Positions 1 to 6,993 are shown, numbered from the stretch's first letter. The stretch: 9,801 nucleotides of DNA from Opitutia bacterium (GCA_947465345.1 CANHZL010000041.1:1-9801); one strand, 5' to 3'. The notes: generated by a model not told the origin, from the letters alone. Program-made: numbers and translations.

Positions 1-1784
1 CTACGCCGTCGGAACTCGTCGAACTGCAGCGCAGCAAGAACGAGTGGCTCGTGCGCATGGCCCGCTGGGAACTCCGTGAGCGCGCCTGGAAGGGCGTCGA
101 CCTCGCGTCCGCCACCTCCGCTTGGGAGAAGCTCGCTTCGGAAGAAGACAGCGTCCTCGCGCTCAACGCCCATTCGACCCTGCTGGCGCTGCGCACCGTC
201 AAGGCGGTAGTCCCGCCGTTCGCCGCCCAGCACGCCAAGCATTACGCGCCGGCCGCCATCCTCGCCGAGAAGCGTCAGGACGTCCTCGCCCGCCTCATCG
301 AACGCGAGCTCACCGATCCGCTCGTGGAACGGAACAACATCTTAGCTAAGTTCGCCGACGGCATGATTGCGACCTGCGACGAACAGGAAGCCGCGCTCCT
401 CAAACTCGCCGGCGAATCCCGTGGTCAGCGCGTGCGTCTTGCGCTCGCGGAAGCCCTGCCGCACCTCACGGCCCCGGTTCGTTCGCTTGTCGCCCAGCAC
501 CTCCTGCGCTACGACCAGGACGCCACGGACCATAATCTCCCTCTCCTCGTGTGGACTGGTATCCGCGAGCTACCGATGGCCGACCTGGTCGCCTGCGCGC
601 ATGTCAGCCACGTCCCGCAGGTCACCAAGCTCATCGCCCGACGTATCGCCGAGGCCGCCGACAAGCAGCCCGCCGCCTTGAATGAACTCTTGGCGAACGC
701 TGCGCAGATGCCCGACGGCCAGGCTCCGATTGTCGCCGGTCTCGCCGAAGCCCTGAAGGGTTGGCGCAAGGCGCCCAAGCCGGCCGCGTGGGATAAGTTC
801 GTCGCATCGATTCCTAAGGATGCCGTCGCGGCGCAGGATCAGGCCCGTCAGCTCAACGTCATCTTCGGCGACGGCCAGGCCCTCGACGCGATCCGCAAGA
901 TCGCCCTCGATGACAGCGCGCTCATGGAGCAGCGCCGCGCCGCCTTGCTTTCGCTCATCGAGGCCAAGGACGCGCAGCTCAAGGCCGTCTGCGAGAAGCT
1001 GATCTACGTCCGCGGCGTGAACATGGAGGCCATCCAGGGCCTGACCCAGTTCGACCAAGATGGCGTCGCGATCCGCATCATCGGCCGCTACATGCAGCTC
1101 TACCCGCATGAGCGTCCGGAGGCCATCATGGCGCTCGTCTCCCGCCCGCGTTTCGCGGCCCATCTCCTCAAGGCCATCGAAGAAGGCAAGATCCCCAAGG
1201 CCGACTTCGGTCCGTCGGCTGCGCGTCAGGTGCGCGCGTTCAACGACCCCAAGCTCAACGAGCTACTCAGCAAAGTCTGGGGAGAGACGCGCGAGACCTC
1301 GGCGGATAAGCTCAAGCTCGTCGCCGAACTCAAGGCCCGCCACACGCCTGATTCGCTCGCCAAGGGCGACCAGAGCAAGGGCCGGGCGATCTTCGCCGGC
1401 GTGTGCGGACAGTGTCACAAACTTTACGGCGAAGGCGGCGCTCTCGGGCCGGATCTCACCGGCAGCGGTCGACATGATCTTAACTACCTCGTCGAGAACA
1501 TCGTCGACCCCAGCGCCGTCGTGGACGCCGCGTATTATCTTAACATCCTCGAGCTCAAGGATGGTCGCGTCCTCAGCGGCATCATCGGTGCGCAGAGCGA
1601 GCGTACGTTGACATTACGGGCAGTCGGGCAGGAGACCGTGATCGACAAGCAGGACATCAAGTCGCGAAAGATCATGCCCCTCTCGCTCATGCCGGAAGGA
1701 CTCCTGCAGGCTTTCACGCCCGAGCAGCAGCGCGACCTCCTTGCCTACCTCATGGGCAACTCCCAGGTCCCCCTGGCGAAGTAA
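1..1784 (+). CDS. PVC-type c-haem-binding protein with HEAT-like region, C-terminal part (5' end outside window)
   Basis: The frame is open from base 3, so the gene begins beyond the left edge; the GTG at 51 and ATG at 57 are internal. About 593 residues are visible. The first ~450 are helical, alanine/leucine-rich and HEAT-like. Next comes a c-type haem domain: CGQCH at visible residues 468-472 (bases 1404-1418), then GPDLTG, an IVDPSAV stretch and SLMPEGL near the C-terminus, the usual order of the Pirellula/Verrucomicrobium-type haem-binding domain, where the late Met is the likely second haem ligand. In this family an N-terminal beta-propeller dehydrogenase-like domain normally precedes this part; the first visible residues (SELVELQRSKNEWLVRMAR) resemble its end. 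Known or inferred: a periplasmic or envelope oxidoreductase; substrate unknown. The stop lies 6 bases from the convergent rsmE stop, with no terminator between. Confidence 0.92.
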   Translation, partial: TPSELVELQRSKNEWLVRMARWELRERAWKGVDLASATSAWEKLASEEDSVLALNAHSTLLALRTVKAVVPPFAAQHAKHYAPAAILAEKRQDVLARLIERELTDPLVERNNILAKFADGMIATCDEQEAALLKLAGESRGQRVRLALAEALPHLTAPVRSLVAQHLLRYDQDATDHNLPLLVWTGIRELPMADLVACAHVSHVPQVTKLIARRIAEAADKQPAALNELLANAAQMPDGQAPIVAGLAEALKGWRKAPKPAAWDKFVASIPKDAVAAQDQARQLNVIFGDGQALDAIRKIALDDSALMEQRRAALLSLIEAKDAQLKAVCEKLIYVRGVNMEAIQGLTQFDQDGVAIRIIGRYMQLYPHERPEAIMALVSRPRFAAHLLKAIEEGKIPKADFGPSAARQVRAFNDPKLNELLSKVWGETRETSADKLKLVAELKARHTPDSLAKGDQSKGRAIFAGVCGQCHKLYGEGGALGPDLTGSGRHDLNYLVENIVDPSAVVDAAYYLNILELKDGRVLSGIIGAQSERTLTLRAVGQETVIDKQDIKSRKIMPLSLMPEGLLQAFTPEQQRDLLAYLMGNSQVPLAK

Positions 1785-1790
1785 GCCCGC

Positions 1791-2543
1791 TTAGCGTTTT
1801 GCGAGCGCCTGCGTGATCGCCACGCAAGCGAGCGCGGCGTTCTCCGCGCGGAGGACCGTCGGGCCGAGGACGACCGGACGGAAGCCTGCGGCGCGGGCGG
1901 CGGCGTATTCTTCGGAGGTCAGGTCGCCTTCGGGGCCGATGAGCCAGGTGACCTTCGAGGCTTTCGTGAAATCCAAGTGCGCGACCGGTTCGGCGTCGAA
2001 CTCCAGTGAGCCCGTGAGACGGAGTTCACCTTCGACGGCGGCGGGCAGGCGCTCAATCCATTCGCGGAAACGCATCGGCGCGGCGATCTCGGCGCGCCAC
2101 GGATGGCCGGATTGTTTACAGGCTTCGACGGCCTGTTGCTGCCAGCGTTCACGGCGCGTACGGGCGCGGTCGGCATCGAGCTTCAGTTCGCAACGGGCGG
2201 TCTCGAGCGGGATGATCCCGGCGGCGCCGGCTTCGCAGCAGGAGCGCACCAGGTCGTCCATCGTGCCGCCCTTCGGCATCCCTTGCGCGACATAGATCGC
2301 GGGAGTGAGCGCGTCAGCCACGCGGGCACGGACCACTTCGACCACCGCGGCATCGCCGTCGGCGGAGGCGAGCTTGCCTTCGACAACGAGCCCTTCGCCG
2401 TCGAGGAGCACGACCGCGTCGCCGCGGCGGGCGCGGAGGCTGCGGACCACGTGGGCGGATTCGTCGGCCGAAAGCTTCACGAAGGCACCGGGCTTGCAGG
2501 CCGGGGCCTGTTCGTGGTCGATCCAGACGCGAAGGGGGCTCAT
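1791..2543 (-). CDS. rsmE: 16S rRNA (uracil-1498-N3)-methyltransferase, RsmE family
   Basis: Predicted 250 residues, close to the usual ~245. RsmE methylates N3 of U1498 in 16S rRNA using S-adenosylmethionine; it is a cytoplasmic SPOUT-fold enzyme with an N-terminal PUA-like part. Visible: HVVRSLR (residues 31-37) and DGEG near 48 in the PUA-like half; KGGTMDDLV (91-99) and IIPLETARCELK (110-121) at the start of the SPOUT half; EACKQSG (140-146); LIGPEGDLT (201-209) and VLGPTVLRAENAAL (225-238) forming the cofactor-binding knot. The knot departs from the common LGPRxLRTETA form (see findings). The open frame runs upstream to 2975, but the family N-terminus begins at the ATG at 2543, whose ATG overlaps the thiH TGA by four bases (ATGA), which suggests translational coupling. 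It is the last gene of the cluster, and its stop is 6 bases from that of the convergent haem-protein gene. Confidence 0.88.
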   Translation of the reverse strand: MSPLRVWIDHEQAPACKPGAFVKLSADESAHVVRSLRARRGDAVVLLDGEGLVVEGKLASADGDAAVVEVVRARVADALTPAIYVAQGMPKGGTMDDLVRSCCEAGAAGIIPLETARCELKLDADRARTRRERWQQQAVEACKQSGHPWRAEIAAPMRFREWIERLPAAVEGELRLTGSLEFDAEPVAHLDFTKASKVTWLIGPEGDLTSEEYAAARAAGFRPVVLGPTVLRAENAALACVAITQALAKR

Positions 2544-3679
2544 GGGGAAAGCGCGACCGGGCGGTCGTAGGAAGGGTCCCAGTCTTTCCAGACCGGTTCG
2601 TAGCCATGGGCGCGGAGCATCGTGGCGACTTCGTCGGGCGAGCGGTCGTCCTCGATCGCGAACTGCTCGAGCGAGGCCTCGCGGCCTTCGGCGTAGCCGC
2701 CCGGGTTCGTGTGCGAGCCCGCGCTCATCGCCGTCACGCCTACGCGGCAGGCGTGGTCGCGGAACTTGCGGCTCTCGCGGGTGCTCAGCGTCAGCTCGAC
2801 TTCCGAGCTCAGCAGTCGGAAGGCGCAGATCGCCTGGACCAGATCGCGGTCGGTCATCTCGACCTTCGGTTGCAGTTCGCCTTCGTGCGGACGGATGCGC
2901 GGGAACGAGACGCTGTAGCGGCTCTGCCAGTGCTTGCGTTCGAGCCAGCGGAGGTGGAGGGCCGTGAAGAAACATTCCGCGCGCCAGTCCTCGAGGCCGA
3001 AGAGGGCGCCGAGGCCGATCTTATGGACGCCCGCGGCGCCGACGCGGTCCGGGGCGTCGAGGCGGTAGGCGAAGTCGGATTTGCGGCCCTTCGGGTGATG
3101 GACGTTGTAGGTCTCGCGGTGATACGTCTCCTGGTAGACCAGCACCGCGTTGAGCCCGTGGCGGCGGAGGACGGCGTATTCCTCCGTCTCCATCGGTTGC
3201 ACTTCCATCGAGAGCGAGGAGAAGTGCGGGCGGAGCAGGTCGAGGGCCTGGACGAAGTAAGGGACCTCCACCTTGTTGGATTCGCCCGTCAGGATGAGCA
3301 GGTGGTCGAAGCCCAGCTTCTTGAGAGCGCCCGCTTCGCGGAGGATCTCGCCCGGGTTGAGCGTGCGCCGCGGGACCTTGTTGCCGGCGGAGAAGCCGCA
3401 GTAGGTGCAGATGTTCTGGCACTCGTTGGAAAGGTAGGCCGGGGCGAAGAGCTGCATCGTCCGGCCGTAGCGGCGGAGCGTGCGCTCGTGGCTCAGGCGG
3501 GCCATGCGTTCCAGGTGAGGCGCGGCGGCTGGGGAGATCAGCGCCTTAAAGTCCTCGAGGTCGGCCGTGTCGGCCTCGGCGCGCGCGAGGGCGCGGAGTA
3601 CGTCGGCCTCGGTCTTGGCCGCGACCGAGCCCAGGACATCGTCCCAGGGATGGGCGGCATGGACTTCGGCGAAGGACAT
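2540..3679 (-). CDS. thiH: 2-iminoacetate synthase (tyrosine lyase, thiazole synthesis)
   Basis: Predicted 379 residues, like the ~377 of E. coli ThiH. The enzyme is a radical-SAM protein that cleaves tyrosine to 2-iminoacetate (dehydroglycine) and p-cresol; ThiG uses the former to build the thiamine thiazole. Visible: radical-SAM cluster motif with Cys87, Cys91 and Cys94 (CQNICTYCGFS), ILTGES, MEVQPMETEEYAVL, VYQETYH, IGLGALFGLEDWR, SRYSVSFPRIRP, LSTRES, and the ThiH-type ending NPGGYAEG followed by EPVWKDWD. This fits ThiH better than HydG. I chose the ATG at 3679; a TTG at 3700 would add only seven unconserved residues. It starts 51 bases after gcvH stops and its TGA overlaps the rsmE ATG. 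No thiG, thiS or thiF is present here, so this gene is separated from its usual pathway partners. Confidence 0.95.
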   Translation of the reverse strand: MSFAEVHAAHPWDDVLGSVAAKTEADVLRALARAEADTADLEDFKALISPAAAPHLERMARLSHERTLRRYGRTMQLFAPAYLSNECQNICTYCGFSAGNKVPRRTLNPGEILREAGALKKLGFDHLLILTGESNKVEVPYFVQALDLLRPHFSSLSMEVQPMETEEYAVLRRHGLNAVLVYQETYHRETYNVHHPKGRKSDFAYRLDAPDRVGAAGVHKIGLGALFGLEDWRAECFFTALHLRWLERKHWQSRYSVSFPRIRPHEGELQPKVEMTDRDLVQAICAFRLLSSEVELTLSTRESRKFRDHACRVGVTAMSAGSHTNPGGYAEGREASLEQFAIEDDRSPDEVATMLRAHGYEPVWKDWDPSYDRPVALSP

Positions 3680-3730
3680 CAGCCCGTTACTGTGGGCCAA
3701 AAACTGCGCAGAGCAAGGGCGGGCGCGCGC

Positions 3731-4111
3731 TCAGAGCGTCGCGGCGTAGCCGGCGGCGTCGAGGAGGGCGGCGAGCTCGGCCGGATTCTTCACCTTCACC
3801 TTGATCATCCAGGCACCGCCGTAGGGTTCGCGGTTCACCAGATCAGGGGAGTTGTTGAGGCCCGAGTTGGCTTCGAGGATTTCGCAAGAGACGGGGCTGT
3901 AGAGGTCGGAGGCGGCCTTCACGGATTCCACCGTGCCGAAAACGTCGCCATGATTGAATGATGCGCCGACCTTCGGGAGGTCGACAAACGTCACGTCGCC
4001 GAGCGCGGCCTGGGCGTGGTCGGTGATGCCGATGACGGCGGTGCCGTCGGCGGCGACCTTGATCCATTCGTGATCCTTGGTGTAATGGAGGTCGGCAGGG
4101 ACGTTACTCAT
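3731..4111 (-). CDS. gcvH: Glycine cleavage system H protein
   Basis: 126 residues, normal length. GcvH is the small lipoylated carrier that shuttles the aminomethyl group from the P protein (glycine decarboxylase) to the T protein and is then reoxidised by the L protein. Visible: YTKDHEWI at 10-17, GITDHAQAALGDVTFVDLP (28-46), and the lipoyl site ESVKAASDLYSP with Lys65 as the expected lipoylated residue, then GAWMIKVK near the C-terminus. It follows gcvT by 38 bases on the same strand and precedes thiH by 51, consistent with one transcript. Start is the ATG at 4111; no alternative is needed. The matching gcvP is not in the window. Confidence 0.97.
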   Translation of the reverse strand: MSNVPADLHYTKDHEWIKVAADGTAVIGITDHAQAALGDVTFVDLPKVGASFNHGDVFGTVESVKAASDLYSPVSCEILEANSGLNNSPDLVNREPYGGAWMIKVKVKNPAELAALLDAAGYAATL

Positions 4112-4149
4112 GGCTTCTGGGTAAAGTGGGCGGAGATTATTTCAACCCT

Positions 4150-5241
4150 TCACTTCACGAAAGGCTCGGTCGCGAGACGGAGCGGGATGCGGTTGCCGCG
4201 GATGTCGACCGTCAGCGAGGCGGACGAGGCGTGGCCAGCGGCGACGAGGGCCGTGCCGATGGGCTTGCCGAGGACCGGGGACTGCGTGCCGGAGAGCACT
4301 TCACCGACCGGGGTTTCGCCGGAGAAGACCACTGCGCCTTGGCGGGCGATACGGCGATCATCGAGCGAGAAGAGTACCACCGAGGAGGACGGGCCGCCTT
4401 GGGCCTGGCGGTGGAGCGCCTCGCGGCCGATGAAGTCGGGCTTCGCGAACTTCACCGTCCAGCCGAGTCCGGCCTGGATTGGCGAGATGCGCTCTGAGAT
4501 CTCGTGGCCGTAGAGCGGGTAGTTGGCTTCCAGACGGAGGGAGTCGCGGGCACCGAGGCCGGCGGGCACGAGGCCGTGTGGCTGGCCGGCGGCGAGGAGC
4601 GCGCGGGCGACCTTTTCGGCGGAGGCCGAGGGCAGGTAGATCTCGAAGCCGGGCGAACCCGTGTAGCCCGTGCGGGAGAGGATGCAGCCGGCGGCGCCGG
4701 CGACTTCTCCGACCACGAAGCCGAAACGCTTGATCGCGGCGAGCGGCGTGGACGTGACCAGCGCGAGGATCTGCTCGGCGCGCGGCCCTTGGAGTGCCAG
4801 CTGGGCCCAGGCGGCGCACTCATCGAGCACTTCAACTTGATGAGTGCCGATGTGGGCGCGCATCCAAGCAATATCCTTCGGTGCATTGGAGGCGTTGAGG
4901 CAGATCAGGAATTCCTCTTCCGCGAGACGGTAGACGATCAGGTCGTCGACGCAGCCGCCGTCGGGCTGGCACATCACCGTGTAGCGGGCCATGCCGATTT
5001 TGATCGTGGCCATCTCGTTGGTCATGATCCCGTCGAGGAACTTCGCCGCGTCGCGGCCGCGCACGCGGGCTTCGCCCATGTGCGAGACGTCGAAGAGCCC
5101 GGCCGCCTGGCGGACCGCCATGTGCTCCTCGATGATCCCCGTGTATTGCACGGGCATCTCCCAGCCGGCGAAGGGGACGATGCGGCCGCCGAGTTCGACG
5201 TGCAGGGCGAAGAGGGGGGTGTGGGAGAGCGGGTCCGACAT
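4150..5241 (-). CDS. gcvT: Aminomethyltransferase (glycine cleavage system T protein)
   Basis: Predicted 363 residues, typical for the family. GcvT releases ammonia from the aminomethyl-lipoyl H protein and transfers the methylene group to tetrahydrofolate, giving 5,10-methylene-THF. Visible: HTPLFALHVELGGRIVPFAGW, VQYTGIIEEHMAVR, LFDVSHMGE (residues 49-57), the GGCVDDLIVYR segment (95-105) with the conserved acidic pair at 99-100, TGYTGSPGFEIYLP, RDSLRLEANYPLYGHEI and the later GLGWTVKF. I prefer the ATG at 5241; a GTG at 5247 adds only two residues. It heads the gcvT-gcvH-thiH-rsmE cluster. The terminator of the upstream lipoprotein gene ends only about 40 bases before this ATG, leaving little room for a dedicated promoter or riboswitch. 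Confidence 0.96.
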   Translation of the reverse strand: MSDPLSHTPLFALHVELGGRIVPFAGWEMPVQYTGIIEEHMAVRQAAGLFDVSHMGEARVRGRDAAKFLDGIMTNEMATIKIGMARYTVMCQPDGGCVDDLIVYRLAEEEFLICLNASNAPKDIAWMRAHIGTHQVEVLDECAAWAQLALQGPRAEQILALVTSTPLAAIKRFGFVVGEVAGAAGCILSRTGYTGSPGFEIYLPSASAEKVARALLAAGQPHGLVPAGLGARDSLRLEANYPLYGHEISERISPIQAGLGWTVKFAKPDFIGREALHRQAQGGPSSSVVLFSLDDRRIARQGAVVFSGETPVGEVLSGTQSPVLGKPIGTALVAAGHASSASLTVDIRGNRIPLRLATEPFVK

Positions 5242-5280
5242 AGGCACGCTAAGGTGCGGCCCCCGACTTTTTCTTCCAAC

Positions 5281-5310
5281 AAAAAAGCCCGGCTTTGCGG
5301 CCGGGCTTTT
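5281..5310 (-). terminator. Rho-independent terminator of the PEGA lipoprotein gene
   Basis: An 11-bp perfect stem pairs 5283-5293 with 5300-5310 around the six-base loop 5294-5299. The core is GCCCGGC/GCCGGGC flanked by four A-T pairs. Read on the minus strand it ends in six T residues (5286-5281), a classical intrinsic terminator, 20 bases after the lipoprotein stop. On the + strand the stem ends in four T residues, so weaker action in that direction is possible, but no + strand gene needs it. Confidence 0.87.
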
Positions 5311-5330
5311 CGAACCGCGCTCAGCTGGAC

Positions 5331-6797
5331 TCAGAGGCCGAGTTCCTTGCGGAGCTCGGAGAGGGAGGCCTTGTATTCTTCCTCCGTGATGGACTTTGCT
5401 CGGCGGCGGCTTTCGAGGAGCGCGTAGCGGGAGCTGAACTCCGAATACTTAAGGGCTTCGGCCTTAGCCTTGGCGGCTTCGGCGACCTTGTTGGCTTCGG
5501 TGACCTTGGCGTTGGCGTCGGCCAGCTTGGCTTCGGCTGCGAGACGTTCGTCGGCGAGGCTCTTCTCGGCGTTCTGATTGGCGGCGGTGATCGCCTTAGC
5601 GGCCTCGGCCTTGGCTTCGGCGAGGGCCTTTTCGGAGGCCTTGATCGCTTCGGCGACCTTGGCTTCGCCGGCGAGGTGTTCGTCGGCGACGGCTTTTTCG
5701 GAAGCGGCGACCTTGGACTGGAGGGCCTTCAGGTCATCATTGGCCTTGGCCACGGCCTGTTCGGCGGCAGCGGAGGAATTCTTGGCGGCTTCGACCTTGG
5801 CCTTGGCGAGGGCCTCGTTGGCCTTGGCGGCTTCAGCCTTCTGTTCTTCGAGCGCCTTCTGGAGATCGGCGAGGCCCTTGGCGGCTTCGGCCTTGGCATC
5901 CTTCACGCCGAGCGAAGCGACGCGGTTCAGTTCGTCGGCGCGGGCGTTGAGGGCCTTGATGGCGGCGTTTGAATTGGCTTGGGATTCGTTGAGGGACTTG
6001 ATTTCAGAGGCGTAGGCCTGCTCGAGTCGGGCGAGTCGGTCTTCATCGCTCTTCACGGCCACGGCGGCTTTCACAACGTCGGCTTTGGCGGCGACAACCT
6101 TCGTGTCGGCGCCGGACAAGGCGGCGCGACGGGCTTCGACGGACTTTAGATTCTTGGTGGCGTTGGCGCGAGCAGCCGCGGCTTCGGCGGTCGCCTGCTG
6201 GAGGGCCAGTTCGGCTTCGGCGAGCTTGGCCTTGGCGGCGGCGTCCTGAGTCTTGGCGGCCTTGGCGGCGGCGATGTTCTTCGCGAGTTCGCTAAGGCGT
6301 GCCTTGCTGCCGGCTTCGCGGATGGCGAGGGCGGCCTGGATCTTCGTGGCGGCTTCCTTCGTGGCGGCGATGTCGGCGCGGAGGTCTTCGCGGGCGGCCT
6401 CGGACTGTTCGCCGAGGGCCTTCTTCGAAAGCTTCTTGAACTCTGGCGTATCAGAGGGCGGCACGCCCGCTTCGCCGGCGGCTGGGATCTTGGTGAGGTT
6501 GACGCGCACGGTGGCGGGGAAGCCGTATTCGATGCCTTCGCTCGTCGTGATCAGGCGAGGCTTGAGCTCGGTCGACTCGGTGACGTAGCCGCCCTTGCCG
6601 ACCTGCAGGTCGTAATTCTTGGTGCGGTCGAGCTTGATTGTGGCCGGCGTGCGGCCGACGGGCTCGCCGTTAAGGCGAATTGCGGCGGCGGTAGGATTGG
6701 AGGAGATGATGATTTCATCGACGTTGGCCGAGTCGACCGAGGAGTTGCAACCGGTGAGCACGGCACAAAGGGCGAGGAGTGAGGCGGAGAGACGCAT
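5331..6797 (-). CDS. PEGA-domain lipoprotein with long alanine-rich coiled coil and SHOCT-like C-terminus
   Basis: Predicted 488 residues; I do not recognise a named family. A signal peptide ends in the lipobox LTGC, with Cys17 as the expected lipid-modified residue; the +2 residue is Asn, so by E. coli rules it would go to the outer membrane, which may not hold here. Residues ~28-80 look like a PEGA domain (IISSNPTAAAIRLNGEPVG, then RTPATIKL and GKGGYV). From ~120 to ~450 the chain is almost all Ala, Lys, Glu, Asp, Leu and Gln, a predicted long helix or coiled coil. KAEAAK-like blocks occur at 302, 320, 334 and 396, and a near-repeat ADE[HR]LA[GA]EAK occurs at 371 and 415. The end (KSITEEEYKASLSELRKEL, 468-486) resembles a SHOCT motif. 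The open frame extends upstream to 6881, but the signal peptide fixes the ATG at 6797. It probably acts as an envelope tether or scaffold; function unknown. Its own terminator follows. Confidence 0.85.
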   Translation of the reverse strand: MRLSASLLALCAVLTGCNSSVDSANVDEIIISSNPTAAAIRLNGEPVGRTPATIKLDRTKNYDLQVGKGGYVTESTELKPRLITTSEGIEYGFPATVRVNLTKIPAAGEAGVPPSDTPEFKKLSKKALGEQSEAAREDLRADIAATKEAATKIQAALAIREAGSKARLSELAKNIAAAKAAKTQDAAAKAKLAEAELALQQATAEAAAARANATKNLKSVEARRAALSGADTKVVAAKADVVKAAVAVKSDEDRLARLEQAYASEIKSLNESQANSNAAIKALNARADELNRVASLGVKDAKAEAAKGLADLQKALEEQKAEAAKANEALAKAKVEAAKNSSAAAEQAVAKANDDLKALQSKVAASEKAVADEHLAGEAKVAEAIKASEKALAEAKAEAAKAITAANQNAEKSLADERLAAEAKLADANAKVTEANKVAEAAKAKAEALKYSEFSSRYALLESRRRAKSITEEEYKASLSELRKELGL

Positions 6798-6843
6798 AAT
6801 ACGGGCTTGGGGTAGTTGAATTCCGTCCAAAAACAAATCCGTT

Positions 6844-6878
6844 TCAACCCCTAAACGCCGTATTTCCTGAGGGGTTGA
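6844..6878. repeat. Inverted repeat with -35-like boxes in both arms
   Basis: A 9-base inverted repeat: TCAACCCCT at 6844-6852 and AGGGGTTGA at 6870-6878, separated by 17 bases. Read outward, the arms continue as AGGGGTTGACA (towards the tRNA) and AGGGGTTGAAA (towards the lipoprotein gene), matching at 10 of 11 positions. Each therefore contains a -35-like hexamer, TTGACA or TTGAAA, pointing away from the centre. It could be a pair of divergent promoters or an operator for a dimeric regulator. The repeat is directly visible; its role is inferred. Confidence 0.5.
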
Positions 6879-6903
6879 CACCGTCGGGCTGTGAACAACC
6901 CTG
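6875..6903 (+). promoter_or_regulatory. Candidate promoter of tRNA-Thr
   Basis: A perfect -35 hexamer TTGACA lies at 6875-6880. A 17-base spacer would put the -10 at 6898-6903 and transcription start near 6910, a few bases before the tRNA at 6918, which is good spacing for a stable-RNA promoter. The -10 region (ACCCTG) is a poor match to TATAAT, so the call rests mainly on the -35 and geometry. Confidence 0.4.
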
Positions 6904-6917
6904 TGAGTAGGGAGTTG

Positions 6918-6993
6918 GCCAGCATAGCTCAGTTGGTAGAGCAGCCGCCTTGTAAGCGGCAGGTCGTCGGTTCAAGTCCGACTGCTGGCTCCA
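6918..6993 (+). tRNA. tRNA-Thr (anticodon UGU)
   Basis: A complete cloverleaf of 73 bases plus an encoded CCA (6991-6993). Acceptor stem GCCAGCA (6918-6924) pairs with TGCTGGC (6983-6989), discriminator T at 6990. D arm GCTC/GAGC with AGTTGGTA loop (6927-6942). Anticodon stem GCCGC/GCGGC with loop CTTGTAA, so the anticodon is TGT at 6951-6953, reading ACA and other ACN threonine codons. T stem GTCGG/CCGAC with loop TTCAAGT. All stems pair without mismatch, and no second tRNA follows. It sits alone between two minus-strand genes. Confidence 0.98.

Noticed and set aside
51..1784. Treating the GTG at 51 as the true start of the haem protein
   Set aside because: The frame is open to the left edge and the residues before 51 continue a family-like sequence, so the gene starts outside the window.
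2544..2975. N-terminal extension of rsmE up to 2975
   Set aside because: The extension is Arg/Pro-rich, lies out of frame inside thiH, and the RsmE family N-terminus matches the ATG at 2543 that overlaps the thiH stop.
2606..3961. 451-codon + strand open frame antisense to thiH and gcvH
   Set aside because: It is a by-product of GC-rich codon bias opposite two strongly conserved genes; its translation has no recognisable motif and it ends inside gcvH.
5242..5330. Glycine riboswitch upstream of gcvT
   Set aside because: Only 89 bases separate the genes and 30 of them form a terminator; no tandem aptamer-like structure or space for one.
4504..5427. 307-codon + strand frame opposite gcvT
   Set aside because: Antisense shadow of conserved gcvT; it crosses the terminator and intergenic gap, with no domain-like sequence.
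5295..5972. 225-codon Gly-rich + strand frame opposite the lipoprotein
   Set aside because: The Gly/Leu/Val repetition is just the complement of the Ala/Lys/Glu coiled-coil codons; it begins inside the terminator stem.
5460..6300. Possible DNA tandem repeat array (recurrent GGCTTCGGC/CTTGGC words)
   Set aside because: The words recur irregularly and follow from Ala, Lys and Glu codons of the coiled coil; no fixed repeat unit or CRISPR-like spacing.
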